From positions 3,137,501 to 3,201,500 of the forward strand of contig NZ_CP062167.1 in assembly GCF_014844055.1 (NCBI RefSeq): a stretch of DNA of 64,000 nt, given 5' to 3'. The position numbers and the translations under genes were made by a program. The stretch is from Aureimonas sp. OT7. Lineage in GTDB: Bacteria > Pseudomonadota > Alphaproteobacteria > Rhizobiales > Rhizobiaceae. The notes under the pieces were generated by a model. That model was not told where the DNA came from. It did no database searches and was given only the letters and a program-made list of their open reading frames with translations. The number at the start of each line of letters is the position of its first letter. Within the stretch, counting starts at the first letter, position 1. Of this stretch, positions 27,287-37,129 are shown one piece after another.

Positions 27287-29266
27287 CGCCGGCCGATAGG
27301 CGGCTTCACGCCCGAATATTCCGGACAGCGCCGGCCGGCCACCGATATACCAGGTGAAGGGTGGCCGCCCGCCCCGCACTTTCAATGACAGTTGCGCGCC
27401 GAGGGCACCGGGGGCGAGCTCGACCCGCGCGCCCACCGGCGGATAGACGATCTGCGGCGCGTCGGCGGGCTGGAACCGCCCGGCGACCGTACCGACCTTG
27501 CGCATATGCGCCGGCAACCGCGCATTGCCCGCCGCCAGGATGCCGGGCGGCGGCCCGGGCAGCCGCTCGGCACCTCCCAGCCGGGAGAAGACCCCCTTCA
27601 GCAGCGGAAGGGCCGCATCCTGCCCGACCAGGCCGGGAACGGGCACGCCGTCCGGGCGCCCCACCCAGACGCCCGCCACATGCCGCCCGTCATAGCCGAG
27701 GCTCCAGGCGTCGCGGTAGCCGTAGGACGTGCCCGTCTTGTAGGCGAGGCTGCCCGGTGGACCGCTGGCGGTCGTCGGCGCGCCGGCCAGAACGGATGTC
27801 ACATACCACGCCGCCGTCTGCGACAGCATGCGATGGCCGCCCTGCCGGGGCCCCTCCTCGTAGGAGAGCGGCATGGCAAGCCCACCATTGGCGAGCCCGC
27901 CGTAAAGACGCAGGAGATCTTCCAGCGAGATGCCGAGCCCGCCCAGCCCGATGGCCAGTCCGGGCAGGCTGTTGCTGCCCAGCTCGGGCGTGGCCCCTGC
28001 GCGCCGCATGCGCTGGACCAGGCGTACCGGGCCGACGGCGCGCAACAGCTCCACGGCGGGCAGGTTTCGCGACAATTGCAGGGCGCGGCGAACCGTCATC
28101 ACGCCCTCATAGCCATGGTCGAAATTCTGCGGCCGGTAGCCGGCGAAACTGGCGGGACGGTCGTCGACGAGGCTTTCCGGGTGCGCCACGCCGCGCTCGA
28201 AGGCCAGGCCGTAGATCAGCGGCTTCAGCGTCGACCCGGGAGAGCGGCGCGCCCGTGTCAGGTCGACATAGCCTTGTCGCGCGCGATCGAACATATCGGC
28301 CGACCCCACCTGCGCCAGAACCTCGCCCGTCCGATAATCGCCCACCATCAGCGCCAGCCCGGCGGCACCGGGCAAGCCGGCGCTTTCGCGCCGCGCATAA
28401 TCCTCCAGGCGCGCCTGCAGCCCGGCATCGATGGTCAGGCGATACAGCATCCGGCCCGGGTTTTCGCGCCGCAATCTGTCGGTGAGATGCGCGGCCATCA
28501 TCGGCATGGCGCGGCGTTGGTGCGGTATCGGCTCACGGCTGGCGCGGTCGGCCTCCGCCTGCGAGAGGACCCCCAGCTCGGCCATCCGCGCCAGGACACG
28601 GTTGCGCGCGCGTTCCGCGCGGTCCGGATAAAGATCCGGCCGGATACGCTCCGGCGCTTGCGGCAACGCCACGAGAAGGGCGGCCTCGCCGGCCGTCAGC
28701 CGGCGCGGCTCCTTGCCGAACCAGGCGAGGCTGGCGGCCCGTATCCCTTCCACCGACCCGCCATAGGGTGCGAGGCGCAGATAAAGGACCGCGATTTCGT
28801 CCTTGGTGAAACGCCGTTCCAGCGCCAGCGCGACCACGGCCTGTTCCAGCTTGGCGGTCATGCTGCCGGTCGGCAGTCGGCGCACCATGCGCGCCACCTG
28901 CATGGTCAGCGTCGATCCGCCGGAGACGATCCGCCCATGCCGCACGGACTGCCAGGCCGCGCGACCGATGGCCAGCCAGTCGATGCCGGAATGGCGTTCG
29001 AATCTCCTGTCTTCCCAGGCCAGCAGCATGGTCAGAAACCGTGGATCGACATCGGCCAGCGCCACATCCATGCGCCATCGCCCCGCATCCACCGGGAAGA
29101 CACGGAGCAGCGCGCCGTTCCTGTCCAGCGCCACGGCCCCCAGCTGCGGCTCCCGCCAGTCGGCAAGCCGCCTGTCGCCCTCCTGGCGTACGAGATCGAG
29201 CGCCGCGAAAAGTGCGACAAGACTGGCCAGCAGCGCCGACAGGATCAGCCAGCGCCGTAGCCTCAT
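27119..29266 (-). CDS. pbpC: Penicillin-binding protein 1C
   Basis: Bifunctional class A peptidoglycan synthase in the periplasm. The 715-residue product has one N-terminal membrane anchor. The glycosyltransferase domain has AWEDRRFERHSGID and GGSTLTMQVARM. The transpeptidase domain has the serine motif SPGSTLKPLIYGLAF, an SRN triad (LSRNLPA) and KTGTS. A BiPBP_C domain follows (about 620-690). The last 25 or so residues (after VFVDQPGE) are extra and lie antisense to conserved kinase sequence. ATG 29266 overlaps the alpha-2-macroglobulin stop as ATGA, the usual yfhM-pbpC pairing. Confidence 0.94.
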   Translation of the reverse strand: MRLRRWLILSALLASLVALFAALDLVRQEGDRRLADWREPQLGAVALDRNGALLRVFPVDAGRWRMDVALADVDPRFLTMLLAWEDRRFERHSGIDWLAIGRAAWQSVRHGRIVSGGSTLTMQVARMVRRLPTGSMTAKLEQAVVALALERRFTKDEIAVLYLRLAPYGGSVEGIRAASLAWFGKEPRRLTAGEAALLVALPQAPERIRPDLYPDRAERARNRVLARMAELGVLSQAEADRASREPIPHQRRAMPMMAAHLTDRLRRENPGRMLYRLTIDAGLQARLEDYARRESAGLPGAAGLALMVGDYRTGEVLAQVGSADMFDRARQGYVDLTRARRSPGSTLKPLIYGLAFERGVAHPESLVDDRPASFAGYRPQNFDHGYEGVMTVRRALQLSRNLPAVELLRAVGPVRLVQRMRRAGATPELGSNSLPGLAIGLGGLGISLEDLLRLYGGLANGGLAMPLSYEEGPRQGGHRMLSQTAAWYVTSVLAGAPTTASGPPGSLAYKTGTSYGYRDAWSLGYDGRHVAGVWVGRPDGVPVPGLVGQDAALPLLKGVFSRLGGAERLPGPPPGILAAGNARLPAHMRKVGTVAGRFQPADAPQIVYPPVGARVELAPGALGAQLSLKVRGGRPPFTWYIGGRPALSGIFGREAAYRPASAGFADISVIDSDGVAASTTVFVDQPGETQADAQAGRGVVEADGGPMQVRDGGHH

Positions 29267-32200
29267 TGCAGCGGACCGACGACTTCGACACGGCTCTCTT
29301 CTGTCCGTGCCCGGCGACCCGGCTGATACATATTTTCCACCAGTGCGGCCGGATGCAGGAAACGGCCCGGCGAAACGGCCCGCACGATGTAGGCAAAGCG
29401 CATCGGCGCCAGGTCGCCATCATCCTTGTCGACCGAAGCGACGAAGCGGTCGGCTCGGAACTCCGTGTGCGCGGCGTCGTCCGTCAGGTCCAGGAAGTCC
29501 AGGGCGGCCACGTCGCCGCCCCTGAGTATGGACGGGTTGTCGATCTCGAAGCCGGCGGGCAACGGATCGTCGATAATCAGGTGTGCCGACTGCCGGTCGA
29601 TGGGCGTCACCTCGATGACGGCCACGAGCCTGTCTCCCTGCCCCACCGTATCGAGGGACGCGGGCGCACCATCCAGCGTATAGACGCTGCGCGCGATGCC
29701 ATATCCGGAGCTTTCCCCCGGCAGGGCCACCGTCGGCTTGCCGCGCACGGTGATATCCGCCGTGAGGGCTTTGTCGCCGGCGTTGCGGATCGCCGCCGGC
29801 GTGGCCAGCGAAGCCGCATCGAAGCGCGTGGCATAGGCGCCTTCGCGCAGCTCTCCATCCAGTTCGAGCCTGGACTTGTCGCGCGTCACAATGGCATGGG
29901 CCGCCAGCAGCGACCACGCCTCGTCCTGTGTCGACATATGGCGCGGGGCGGCCCGCTCCATGCCGATTTTGCGGACTAGCGGCTCCATATCCGTACCGGG
30001 AATATCCTGCTCCAGACCGAGGGTCAGCACGCCGGCCGCATCGCGCAGGGCCGAGCCGTAGTCGGATCGGCCCAACCTGTCGCCGCCGCCTTCGAGGGCC
30101 TCCGCCACAGCCGTGCGGTAGATGGTTTCGGCGCGGAGCCGGTCTCCGTAGAGGGCGAGCGCGGCGGCCATCTGTGCGCGGGCCAGCGGCGTGCCGAACT
30201 CGTCCATGCGGTTGTCCGCCACATAGCGCAGGTCGCCGATGGCCGCACGGCCATTGCGCGCCAGCACGTAATAGGCATAGGCAGCGGACGCCCAGTCTGG
30301 CTTCTCCTGCAGATAGGCGACCCGGTTTGCAAGGTTGTCGAGCGCCTGCGACAGCGCCTCTGCCGGCACGGACTGGCCCTTGCCGGCCGCGCGCGACAGG
30401 AAATCCGTGACGTAGGAATCGAGCCAGAGGTCGCCGTAACCCGGAGCCCAAAGGCCGAAGCTCCCCGAGGAGCCCTGGTTGGCCAATATGCCGGAGATCG
30501 CCTTGGAGACGCGCTCGCCGACATCGGGCCGCTCGCCGAGGCCCGCCGAAAGGATCGTCTCGTCCAGATAGAGCATGGGCAGGACGCGGCTGGTGAGCTG
30601 CTCCGTGCAGCCGTAGGGATACAGATCCAGGGCGCGCACCGCGCCCGCCACGTCGAAACCGGGGAAGCTCGAGACCGTCAGCGTCGCCGAGGCTGTCTCA
30701 GGTGCAAGATCGACGAAGATGTCCGACCCCAGCGTCAGGTTGCGGCCGGCAGCCATTTCGAAGCTGGAGCGGCGCACCACATCCGGCCTGAGCGAGCGCA
30801 CGGTCACATGCACCTCTTTCGTCAGCCTCTCGCCGTCCGGCGGCGTCATATCGAGCGTCAGGGTGGCCTCCCCTTCGTCGATGGCGGTCATCTGGACGAG
30901 GCGGCGTACACGCTGCCCCTCGGCAAGCTCGACAGCGCCCTCCACCGCGCCGTCCAGTTGCAGGACGCCGCCGCCACCGCGCAGGGCATAGCGGACCATG
31001 CCCGCAGGGCCATCGGCATGGGCGAGGTCGAGCGCGATGCGCGACGTATCGCCGGGCCCGAGGAACAGCGGCCGGCTGATCTGCGCCACCACCGGATCGC
31101 GCACCGTAACGGTGGCGTCTGCCTGGCCGATGCCCGTATCGCTCCAGGCGATGGCCATCAGCTTCAATTCGCCGTCGAAGTCGGGAATATCGAGCGCCAC
31201 CACGGCGCGGCCGGCCGCGTCCAACTGCACCACGCCGGAAAAGAGCGAGACGAGTTCGTCCATCGGGGGCGGGCTGAAGGCATCGGCGCCGGCATCGCCG
31301 CCGGAGCGGACCGAGCCCGGCGCGCCCTGCATGCGGTCGATCAGTCGGCTATAGAGATCGCGGATATCGACGCCCAGCCGGCGCTGGCCGAAATACCAAT
31401 CGCCGGGCGATGGCGGTTGAAAACCGGTGATATTGAGGATGCCGGCATCGACGGCGGCAAGCGTTATAAAGGCGCGCTCGCCGGGCCGCACACCCGATAC
31501 CTGGACGGGGACGTCCAGCCGCCGACGCGGACGAATGGACCGTGGCGTCCCGATGGCGACAGACAGCGCCTTTTCAGCCGGGTCCACCGCCGCATAGGCA
31601 AGGCCGATGGCGCGCGCCGGCATCTGGCGCGCCTCGATATCCATGGGCCGCCAGGCGAAGGCCGTCACATAGGCGCCGGCTCCCCATTCGGCGGTCACGG
31701 GCAGGCGCGCCTCTCCGCCGCCGGCCGGGATATCGACGACCGTTCGGCCGATGACGCCCTCGCGCATCACGACGATTTCGGCACGCCCGGCAAACCGTGG
31801 CTCGATCCGCACGACCGCCTCCTCGCCGACGCGGTAGCGGGGTTTGTCGAGTGTCAGGCGGGCCATGTCGGGCGTATCGGCCGAACCGGCCGCGACATGC
31901 CAGCCCGCGTTGAAGGACAGGCTGGCCGGCACGGCATCCGGGGCGGAGACCACGAGTTCGTAGCCGCCCCAGTCGACCGGCACGGACAGGCTGCCCGGAT
32001 CACCGGCGGCGAGGTCGAGCGTACCGTCCGCAACGCGCTCGACCCGCCGGATCGGCTCGAAGTTCCACCGGCCATTGGTGGAATACCACTGGAAATCCGT
32101 TGTCACGCGGTTCAGCACCCAGTTGACCCGGGGTGCGGCCACCGGCTGAAGATCCTCGTCGAACAGCGCGACCGAGAAGCCGGCCTGCGTCCCCTGCGGA

Positions 32201-34614
32201 ACCGACCCATCGAAGCCGGGCCTGACAGCCAGCCGCGCCCCGCGCGATATCAGGGGAACGTCGACGCGGCGCTCCACCGGACGGCCGCCGGCATCCGTGA
32301 CGCGCACGATCAGCTCGGCGGACATCGGACGCGTCGTGCCCGGAGTATCGAGCGCAGGCAGCGACACGGTGGCATGGCCATCGGCATCGGTGGCAGTCTG
32401 CTCCAGCGCCTGCCGCCCGGGCGTCGATTCCTCGTCGGCAAGGCCGAAAAGCCAACCGCTCAGCTTCGGAAGGCCGCGCACCGCGCTGACCACGACCTCG
32501 CCCTCCACTGCCAGGCTGGCGGCCGGCGCCCCGAACAGGTAACGCACATCGAAGGACAGTTCCGGCGGCGCTTCCGGGTCGATCGGGCCCGGTTGCGGCA
32601 AATCGAAATCGATCTTCTGCGGCTCGAAATCCTGGACCTGGACACTGGCCGAGGCGATGGCCGCCCGTGCCGGATTGATGTGCAACGCCATTCGCCAGCC
32701 GCCACGCATGGCTGCGGAGGGCAGGTCGACCGCCTCGGCGGCTCCGCCGGCATCGCGCGCCGTCACCGCACGCCGCAGGTACTCGACCCCGTCGGGCCGC
32801 GTGACGACGAGCGTCAGGGCGGCGCCCTCGATGGCGGTTGCAGCGCCATCGCGGACCAGCATCGTCAGGTTGACGGTGTCACCCGGCCGATAGATTCCAC
32901 GGTCCGGCGTCAGGAACACATCCATCGGCCCGGCCGGTGCACGCCCCTCCACCCCCCTGTCCGTCAGGTCGAAGGGGGCGGTCGTCATGTCCAGGAAGAC
33001 GAAGTCCTGCCCATCGCCGCGCGCGGCCGTCAACACCGCCGGCCTCTGCCCGCCCTCTCCGGCGCTGAGTCCCGGCGCAAAGACGGCGCGCCCCTCCGCA
33101 TCGGTCCGGGCGCGCCCGAGAACCTCGTTATTGGCGGCGACGAGTTCCAGTTCGATTCCTTCCAGCGCCTCGGCCGTGCCGAGCGAGCGGGCGGAAACGG
33201 CCAGTCCGTCGGCGCCGGACAATGTCGTCAGGCCGATATCGGTAAGCACGAACCATTGCTGTGCGGGGGCGTCGTCCTCGCGCGGCCTGTTGGCCGGGGC
33301 CGCCGACAGGATGTAGACGCCGGGCCGGGCCTCGGCCAGCACGTCGCGGAGCGGAATGGCGGTGACCGTCTCCGCGTTCGTGGCGCCGGCGACATCCATC
33401 TCGCCGTGCCAGACCTCCTCGCCGGTCTCGCCTGCGATCGTATCGAGCTGATAGGTTGCAAGCTGCGACAGGAACGTGCTTTCGCCGATGGTCCGCGCCA
33501 GTTGCCTGTCGCCGATCCGCAGCAGGCGCAATTTCAGGCGGTCGGTATTGATGCTGGTGACGGGAATGGAAACCGCGCCGCCGGCCGGCAGGACATAGGC
33601 ATTGCCGGCGAAATGCGCCGAGGGATCGCGGTCGCGGACATAGATGTTGCTGTCCACCTGACGCGGCAGCGTCTCTCCGGATGCGGCGGGGATGCCGGCG
33701 CGCGCCAAAATCCGGTAACGCTGCCCATGCTTCACCCCCTCCACGCAAATCTGGCTGCCGGAGGCCGAGACGGGATAATCGTCGCCGCCGTCTACCGACA
33801 GGAAGTCGCCCGCCGTATCGCCGCCGGAAAGGGATGGCGCCAGATCCTCGGAGAAGTTCAGGCAGATGCGGGGTGTTGCCGCATTGTTGTCTACGCTGTT
33901 GCCGACGATGCGGAAGCCGTGCGCCGCGAGCGCCTCGTCGAGGCGCGCGGCGATCCCCGCGTCGGAACCGCGTGAGACGGCAAGCCGCCACGCGGCGATG
34001 GCAGGCTTCCACTCGTCATCGTCGCCGAGCGCGGTGGCCAGCACGTCGAGCGCCTGCGCCTGCAGGGTCGGGTCTTCGGCCAGGACGAACGCCGAGATCG
34101 AGGCGGTCCGGCGCAAGGCGGCATTTTCCTGCCGTTCATCCCAATCGTCGGGGCGGCTGTTCAATGCATCGCGCGCCGCCTCCAGCCATACCGAGGCGTC
34201 CTTTGGGGGGCCGTCCTGCGACAGCCGCGCATTGCGCGCCGCGTCGATCAGCGATGCCGGCAGGAAGGGCAAAAGCCTTTCGCGGGCGGCGACGGCACCC
34301 GGGTCGGCGATCGTGGCAAGCACGATGCGGCCCGAGAGCGCACCGGGCGTCTGCCGCAGTTCCCCCACATCTTCCTTCAGGAAACACCAGCCGCTCGATC
34401 GGTTGAGCGTGAAGGCCTTGCAGCGATTGTCGGACAGGCAGGCCGTCTCGCAGACATTCTCATCGACGTCGCGAAGGATATCGTAGTCATGGCCGAAATA
34501 GTCGGCATCCGGCGTGGGCACGATGCGGCGTTCGGCCTCCTGGGCGGGTGCCGCCTCGACAAGCAGCAGCATTGCGACAAGCACCTTTGCCGCCAACCGT
34601 CCGAATCCCGCCAT
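29263..34614 (-). CDS. Bacterial alpha-2-macroglobulin with N-terminal PAN/Apple domain
   Basis: Large periplasmic protease-trapping protein of 1,783 residues, related to YfhM of Escherichia coli. A signal peptide (MAGFGRLAAKVLVAMLLLVE, then APAQ) is followed by a PAN/Apple domain with paired Cys (VCETACLSDNRCKAF, SGWCFL). The MG domain array comes next, then the thioester motif GCTEQ (about residues 1335-1339) and a helical thioester domain rich in alpha-toroid repeats. There is no lipobox, unlike YfhM, so it may be soluble. Start ATG 34614 has a GAGGAGGG site. It is coupled to pbpC by ATGA; the pair is thought to defend and repair the cell wall. Confidence 0.94.
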   Translation of the reverse strand: MAGFGRLAAKVLVAMLLLVEAAPAQEAERRIVPTPDADYFGHDYDILRDVDENVCETACLSDNRCKAFTLNRSSGWCFLKEDVGELRQTPGALSGRIVLATIADPGAVAARERLLPFLPASLIDAARNARLSQDGPPKDASVWLEAARDALNSRPDDWDERQENAALRRTASISAFVLAEDPTLQAQALDVLATALGDDDEWKPAIAAWRLAVSRGSDAGIAARLDEALAAHGFRIVGNSVDNNAATPRICLNFSEDLAPSLSGGDTAGDFLSVDGGDDYPVSASGSQICVEGVKHGQRYRILARAGIPAASGETLPRQVDSNIYVRDRDPSAHFAGNAYVLPAGGAVSIPVTSINTDRLKLRLLRIGDRQLARTIGESTFLSQLATYQLDTIAGETGEEVWHGEMDVAGATNAETVTAIPLRDVLAEARPGVYILSAAPANRPREDDAPAQQWFVLTDIGLTTLSGADGLAVSARSLGTAEALEGIELELVAANNEVLGRARTDAEGRAVFAPGLSAGEGGQRPAVLTAARGDGQDFVFLDMTTAPFDLTDRGVEGRAPAGPMDVFLTPDRGIYRPGDTVNLTMLVRDGAATAIEGAALTLVVTRPDGVEYLRRAVTARDAGGAAEAVDLPSAAMRGGWRMALHINPARAAIASASVQVQDFEPQKIDFDLPQPGPIDPEAPPELSFDVRYLFGAPAASLAVEGEVVVSAVRGLPKLSGWLFGLADEESTPGRQALEQTATDADGHATVSLPALDTPGTTRPMSAELIVRVTDAGGRPVERRVDVPLISRGARLAVRPGFDGSVPQGTQAGFSVALFDEDLQPVAAPRVNWVLNRVTTDFQWYSTNGRWNFEPIRRVERVADGTLDLAAGDPGSLSVPVDWGGYELVVSAPDAVPASLSFNAGWHVAAGSADTPDMARLTLDKPRYRVGEEAVVRIEPRFAGRAEIVVMREGVIGRTVVDIPAGGGEARLPVTAEWGAGAYVTAFAWRPMDIEARQMPARAIGLAYAAVDPAEKALSVAIGTPRSIRPRRRLDVPVQVSGVRPGERAFITLAAVDAGILNITGFQPPSPGDWYFGQRRLGVDIRDLYSRLIDRMQGAPGSVRSGGDAGADAFSPPPMDELVSLFSGVVQLDAAGRAVVALDIPDFDGELKLMAIAWSDTGIGQADATVTVRDPVVAQISRPLFLGPGDTSRIALDLAHADGPAGMVRYALRGGGGVLQLDGAVEGAVELAEGQRVRRLVQMTAIDEGEATLTLDMTPPDGERLTKEVHVTVRSLRPDVVRRSSFEMAAGRNLTLGSDIFVDLAPETASATLTVSSFPGFDVAGAVRALDLYPYGCTEQLTSRVLPMLYLDETILSAGLGERPDVGERVSKAISGILANQGSSGSFGLWAPGYGDLWLDSYVTDFLSRAAGKGQSVPAEALSQALDNLANRVAYLQEKPDWASAAYAYYVLARNGRAAIGDLRYVADNRMDEFGTPLARAQMAAALALYGDRLRAETIYRTAVAEALEGGGDRLGRSDYGSALRDAAGVLTLGLEQDIPGTDMEPLVRKIGMERAAPRHMSTQDEAWSLLAAHAIVTRDKSRLELDGELREGAYATRFDAASLATPAAIRNAGDKALTADITVRGKPTVALPGESSGYGIARSVYTLDGAPASLDTVGQGDRLVAVIEVTPIDRQSAHLIIDDPLPAGFEIDNPSILRGGDVAALDFLDLTDDAAHTEFRADRFVASVDKDDGDLAPMRFAYIVRAVSPGRFLHPAALVENMYQPGRRARTEESRVEVVGPLQ

Positions 34615-34712
34615 GATGCCCTCCTCACTGAACGTGGCGAAGAGTAGAACAAGGCTTCGTGAACGCAAAGCGACTGCACCGGGGGCATGCCGGAGACCGA
34701 CAGGCCCGAAGC

Positions 34713-36332
34713 CTAGACCGCCAAAGCCGGTGTCGCGGACGGCGCCCGGACGCGGGCGACGACATGATCGCCCAGGCGAAGCGCCAGCGCCACGGCCGGC
34801 AGCGTCGGGTTTGCCTGGCCTGCGGTCGGGAAGACAGAGCTGCCGGCAAGGTACAGATTGCAAAGATCGAACGCGCGGCAATCGCCATCGACCACGCCGG
34901 CCGAACGGTCCTGCGCCATCCGCGTCAGCCCGATCTGATGGTAGCCGTCCAATGCCTGGGCACGGGCGTGGTCCACCAGCGCATCCGGCGGAGCAAGATA
35001 GCGCAGCGTCCCGATCCGTTCGGCCTGCAACCAGTCGTCCAGGAGCATATGGGAGCGCACCACCGAATCGAGATCGGCGTGGGAGAAGCGCAGATCCACC
35101 GCCAGCCGGCCATCGGCAGACAAAATGGCGCGGCTGTCCGGGTTCGGCGCGTGCTCGGCATGATAGCGCAGCAGATAACGGCCTTCGGGGTTGAACAGCG
35201 CAAATGTCTTGCCCTCGACGCCGCGCCGCAGCACTTGCCTGACAATGCCCTGGCAGGCGCGCAGATCGATGCGCGATCGGCGCAGATTGGCGAAATGGCC
35301 GGCCATCGCGTCCTGCTTCGTCCCCGTGGGCGCAAGCCCGGTCCGAACCCGGGGCAGGACGGAAAGGCCCTTCATCGCCATGTAAAGGCTGGACAGGAGG
35401 CCGCTGCCATGCGCGGGGTCCGAGATGGAATAGCTCTCCAGCCAGAACGCCGTATTCAGCAATGCCTGCTGCCTCTGGACGGGAGAACTCAGCGTCAGGC
35501 GCCGTCGACTGACGCCCCCCGCCCGCTGCCGTTGAAACCAGAGCGTTCGTGCGAAGCGTGGATCGTTGAAGCGGATTTCGGCCAGATAACCCGTCAGGTG
35601 CCCGCAATAGAAGCGGCCCAGCGGCCCGTCTTCGCCTCCGAACAGGTCCGGCCTGTCGCGCCGCGTGTGAAGAAGCAGCCGTGTATTCTCCAGCCCGCCG
35701 GCTGCCAGCGCGAAGGCGCCCGCCGCAACCCGTACGATACGTCCGGCGCGCTCCACCTCTATCGCGGTGACACGCTGCGACGCTGGATCGATGATCAGGC
35801 GGCGGGCCACGCATCCCGTATGGATCTTCAGGTTGGGAAGGTCGCGAATGGCCTCGGCGTGCAAGGCGGCGATATCGCTGGAGCCGCTCCACCATTCGGT
35901 GTTGCGGTCATCGACCGTCTTGTCCGATGTCTCGGCCGGAGATTCGGTCGGCTCGCATCCAAGGAAACGCAGCGCTTCGGGATAATGCGAGGCCAGCTCC
36001 GCATGGGCGATGGGCCAGCCCGAATGGGCGACATGGCCGCGCGGCGCAAAATCGATATCGTCGAAGCGGACGCATCGGCCGCCCCACAGGTTGGCGGTGC
36101 CGCCCAGCGCACGCATGACGGCGGTTTCGGCGCCGACATGATGATTGTTCAGAAGCTCGACCGCCGGCACTTCCGCACGATGGCCGGAGGAAACGGGATA
36201 GCCCGCTTCCAGCACGGTTACGGCCAATCCCTGTCGTGCACATCGGAAGGCCAGCGCCAGGCCGACCGGGCCGGAGCCGACGATGCAGATATCCGCAACC
36301 ACGGCGGTATCCGGCGTGTCGTCTATAATCAT
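34713..36332 (-). CDS. GMC-family FAD-dependent oxidoreductase
   Basis: A 539-residue flavoenzyme. The Rossmann FAD site GSGPVGLALAFRCARQGL appears near residue 18, then a conserved MRALGGTANLWGG block typical of the GMC group. The C-terminal domain carries the catalytic His in GYHQIGLTRM and the closing FAD motif LYLAGSSVFPTAGQANPTLP. Substrates in this family range from alcohols to sugars and sterols; none can be assigned. I use ATG 36332, 17 residues before the FAD motif; a GTG at 36401 is also in frame. It lies 98 bases upstream of the alpha-2-macroglobulin gene on the same strand. Confidence 0.85.
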   Translation of the reverse strand: MIIDDTPDTAVVADICIVGSGPVGLALAFRCARQGLAVTVLEAGYPVSSGHRAEVPAVELLNNHHVGAETAVMRALGGTANLWGGRCVRFDDIDFAPRGHVAHSGWPIAHAELASHYPEALRFLGCEPTESPAETSDKTVDDRNTEWWSGSSDIAALHAEAIRDLPNLKIHTGCVARRLIIDPASQRVTAIEVERAGRIVRVAAGAFALAAGGLENTRLLLHTRRDRPDLFGGEDGPLGRFYCGHLTGYLAEIRFNDPRFARTLWFQRQRAGGVSRRRLTLSSPVQRQQALLNTAFWLESYSISDPAHGSGLLSSLYMAMKGLSVLPRVRTGLAPTGTKQDAMAGHFANLRRSRIDLRACQGIVRQVLRRGVEGKTFALFNPEGRYLLRYHAEHAPNPDSRAILSADGRLAVDLRFSHADLDSVVRSHMLLDDWLQAERIGTLRYLAPPDALVDHARAQALDGYHQIGLTRMAQDRSAGVVDGDCRAFDLCNLYLAGSSVFPTAGQANPTLPAVALALRLGDHVVARVRAPSATPALAV

Positions 36333-36464
36333 GCGCCTGCTAAGCGTTGCCGCGTCCGGTTCGGGCTGATACCCCCCCGACAATCGAAGCGAGCCTCGCA
36401 CGTCTTCGCAGGTGCAGCAAGGCGAAACTACGCCTTTAGGTGTATAATCAACCTTAAGCCGTCA

Positions 36465-37055
36465 TTAGCTTCCGCCCTGGGCGATCAGCTCCTCGATCGT
36501 CATGGCGGAGGGTGCGGGCCGGGGCGCGGCAGGCGCCATGTTTGCGGCGATGCTGCGCGGCGAATAGCGGGGCAACGGCCTGGAAGCGAACATGTCCTGC
36601 GTCTGCGTGGGGTTCTTGCGCTTCTCATAGAAGGCGTTGCCACCGGCGATGGCCACGTAATGCATGTTGTTGTACGGGTAGGAATAGCCCGCCGTATGGA
36701 AGAACATGGCGTTATTGCCGACGCCCGAATGGCGTGCACCACGCAGCACCTTGCGTGCCGTGGCTTCGGCCAAATCCCGCCCGGCGCCCATCGGCTTGGT
36801 GAGCACGCCGGGGGCGAACTGGTTTTTCTGCCCCACGACGCCGCAGACGGATGGCGGATAGCGACCCGAATTCTTGCGGTTCATCACCACGGTTCCGACG
36901 GCGACCATGCCCTCTTCGCTGGAGCGGTTGGACTCGAAATACATGACGCGCGTCATGCACTCATGCTCGCTCATGGTCTGCCGCTTGACCGAGGCGCAGC
37001 CGGACACAAGCATGATAGTCGATAGAAGCAGTAGGGTCGGGGCGCCAAGCCGCAT
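36465..37055 (-). CDS. SleB-like cell wall hydrolase lipoprotein
   Basis: Predicted peptidoglycan hydrolase (hydrolase_2/SleB domain) anchored as a lipoprotein. The 196-residue product has a lipoprotein signal with lipobox LVSGC (Cys about residue 20). The SleB core is MTRVMYFESNRSSEEGMVAVGTVVMNR with the catalytic Glu, followed by YPPSVCGVVGQKNQF and AFYEKRKNP. The Pro/Arg-rich tail is disordered. ATG 37055 fits the signal peptide. recJ lies upstream on the same strand with a 74-base gap, so co-transcription is possible. Confidence 0.87.
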   Translation of the reverse strand: MRLGAPTLLLLSTIMLVSGCASVKRQTMSEHECMTRVMYFESNRSSEEGMVAVGTVVMNRKNSGRYPPSVCGVVGQKNQFAPGVLTKPMGAGRDLAEATARKVLRGARHSGVGNNAMFFHTAGYSYPYNNMHYVAIAGGNAFYEKRKNPTQTQDMFASRPLPRYSPRSIAANMAPAAPRPAPSAMTIEELIAQGGS

Positions 37056-37129
37056 CGCAGGGTTCCAGCGTCGCAAACAGGCCGGCACTCTACCGCCCCA
37101 GCCTTAACGCCGGGTTGACGCAACGCCTC

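Noticed and set aside
30808..33975. A 1,055-codon open frame on the plus strand opposite the alpha-2-macroglobulin gene
   Set aside because: It is antisense to a gene with unmistakable domains. Its product is His/Arg/Asp-rich low-complexity sequence, the usual mirror of a GC-rich coding strand.
34659..37025. A 788-codon plus-strand frame across the GMC oxidoreductase and SleB genes
   Set aside because: It spans two real minus-strand genes and has shadow-type composition.
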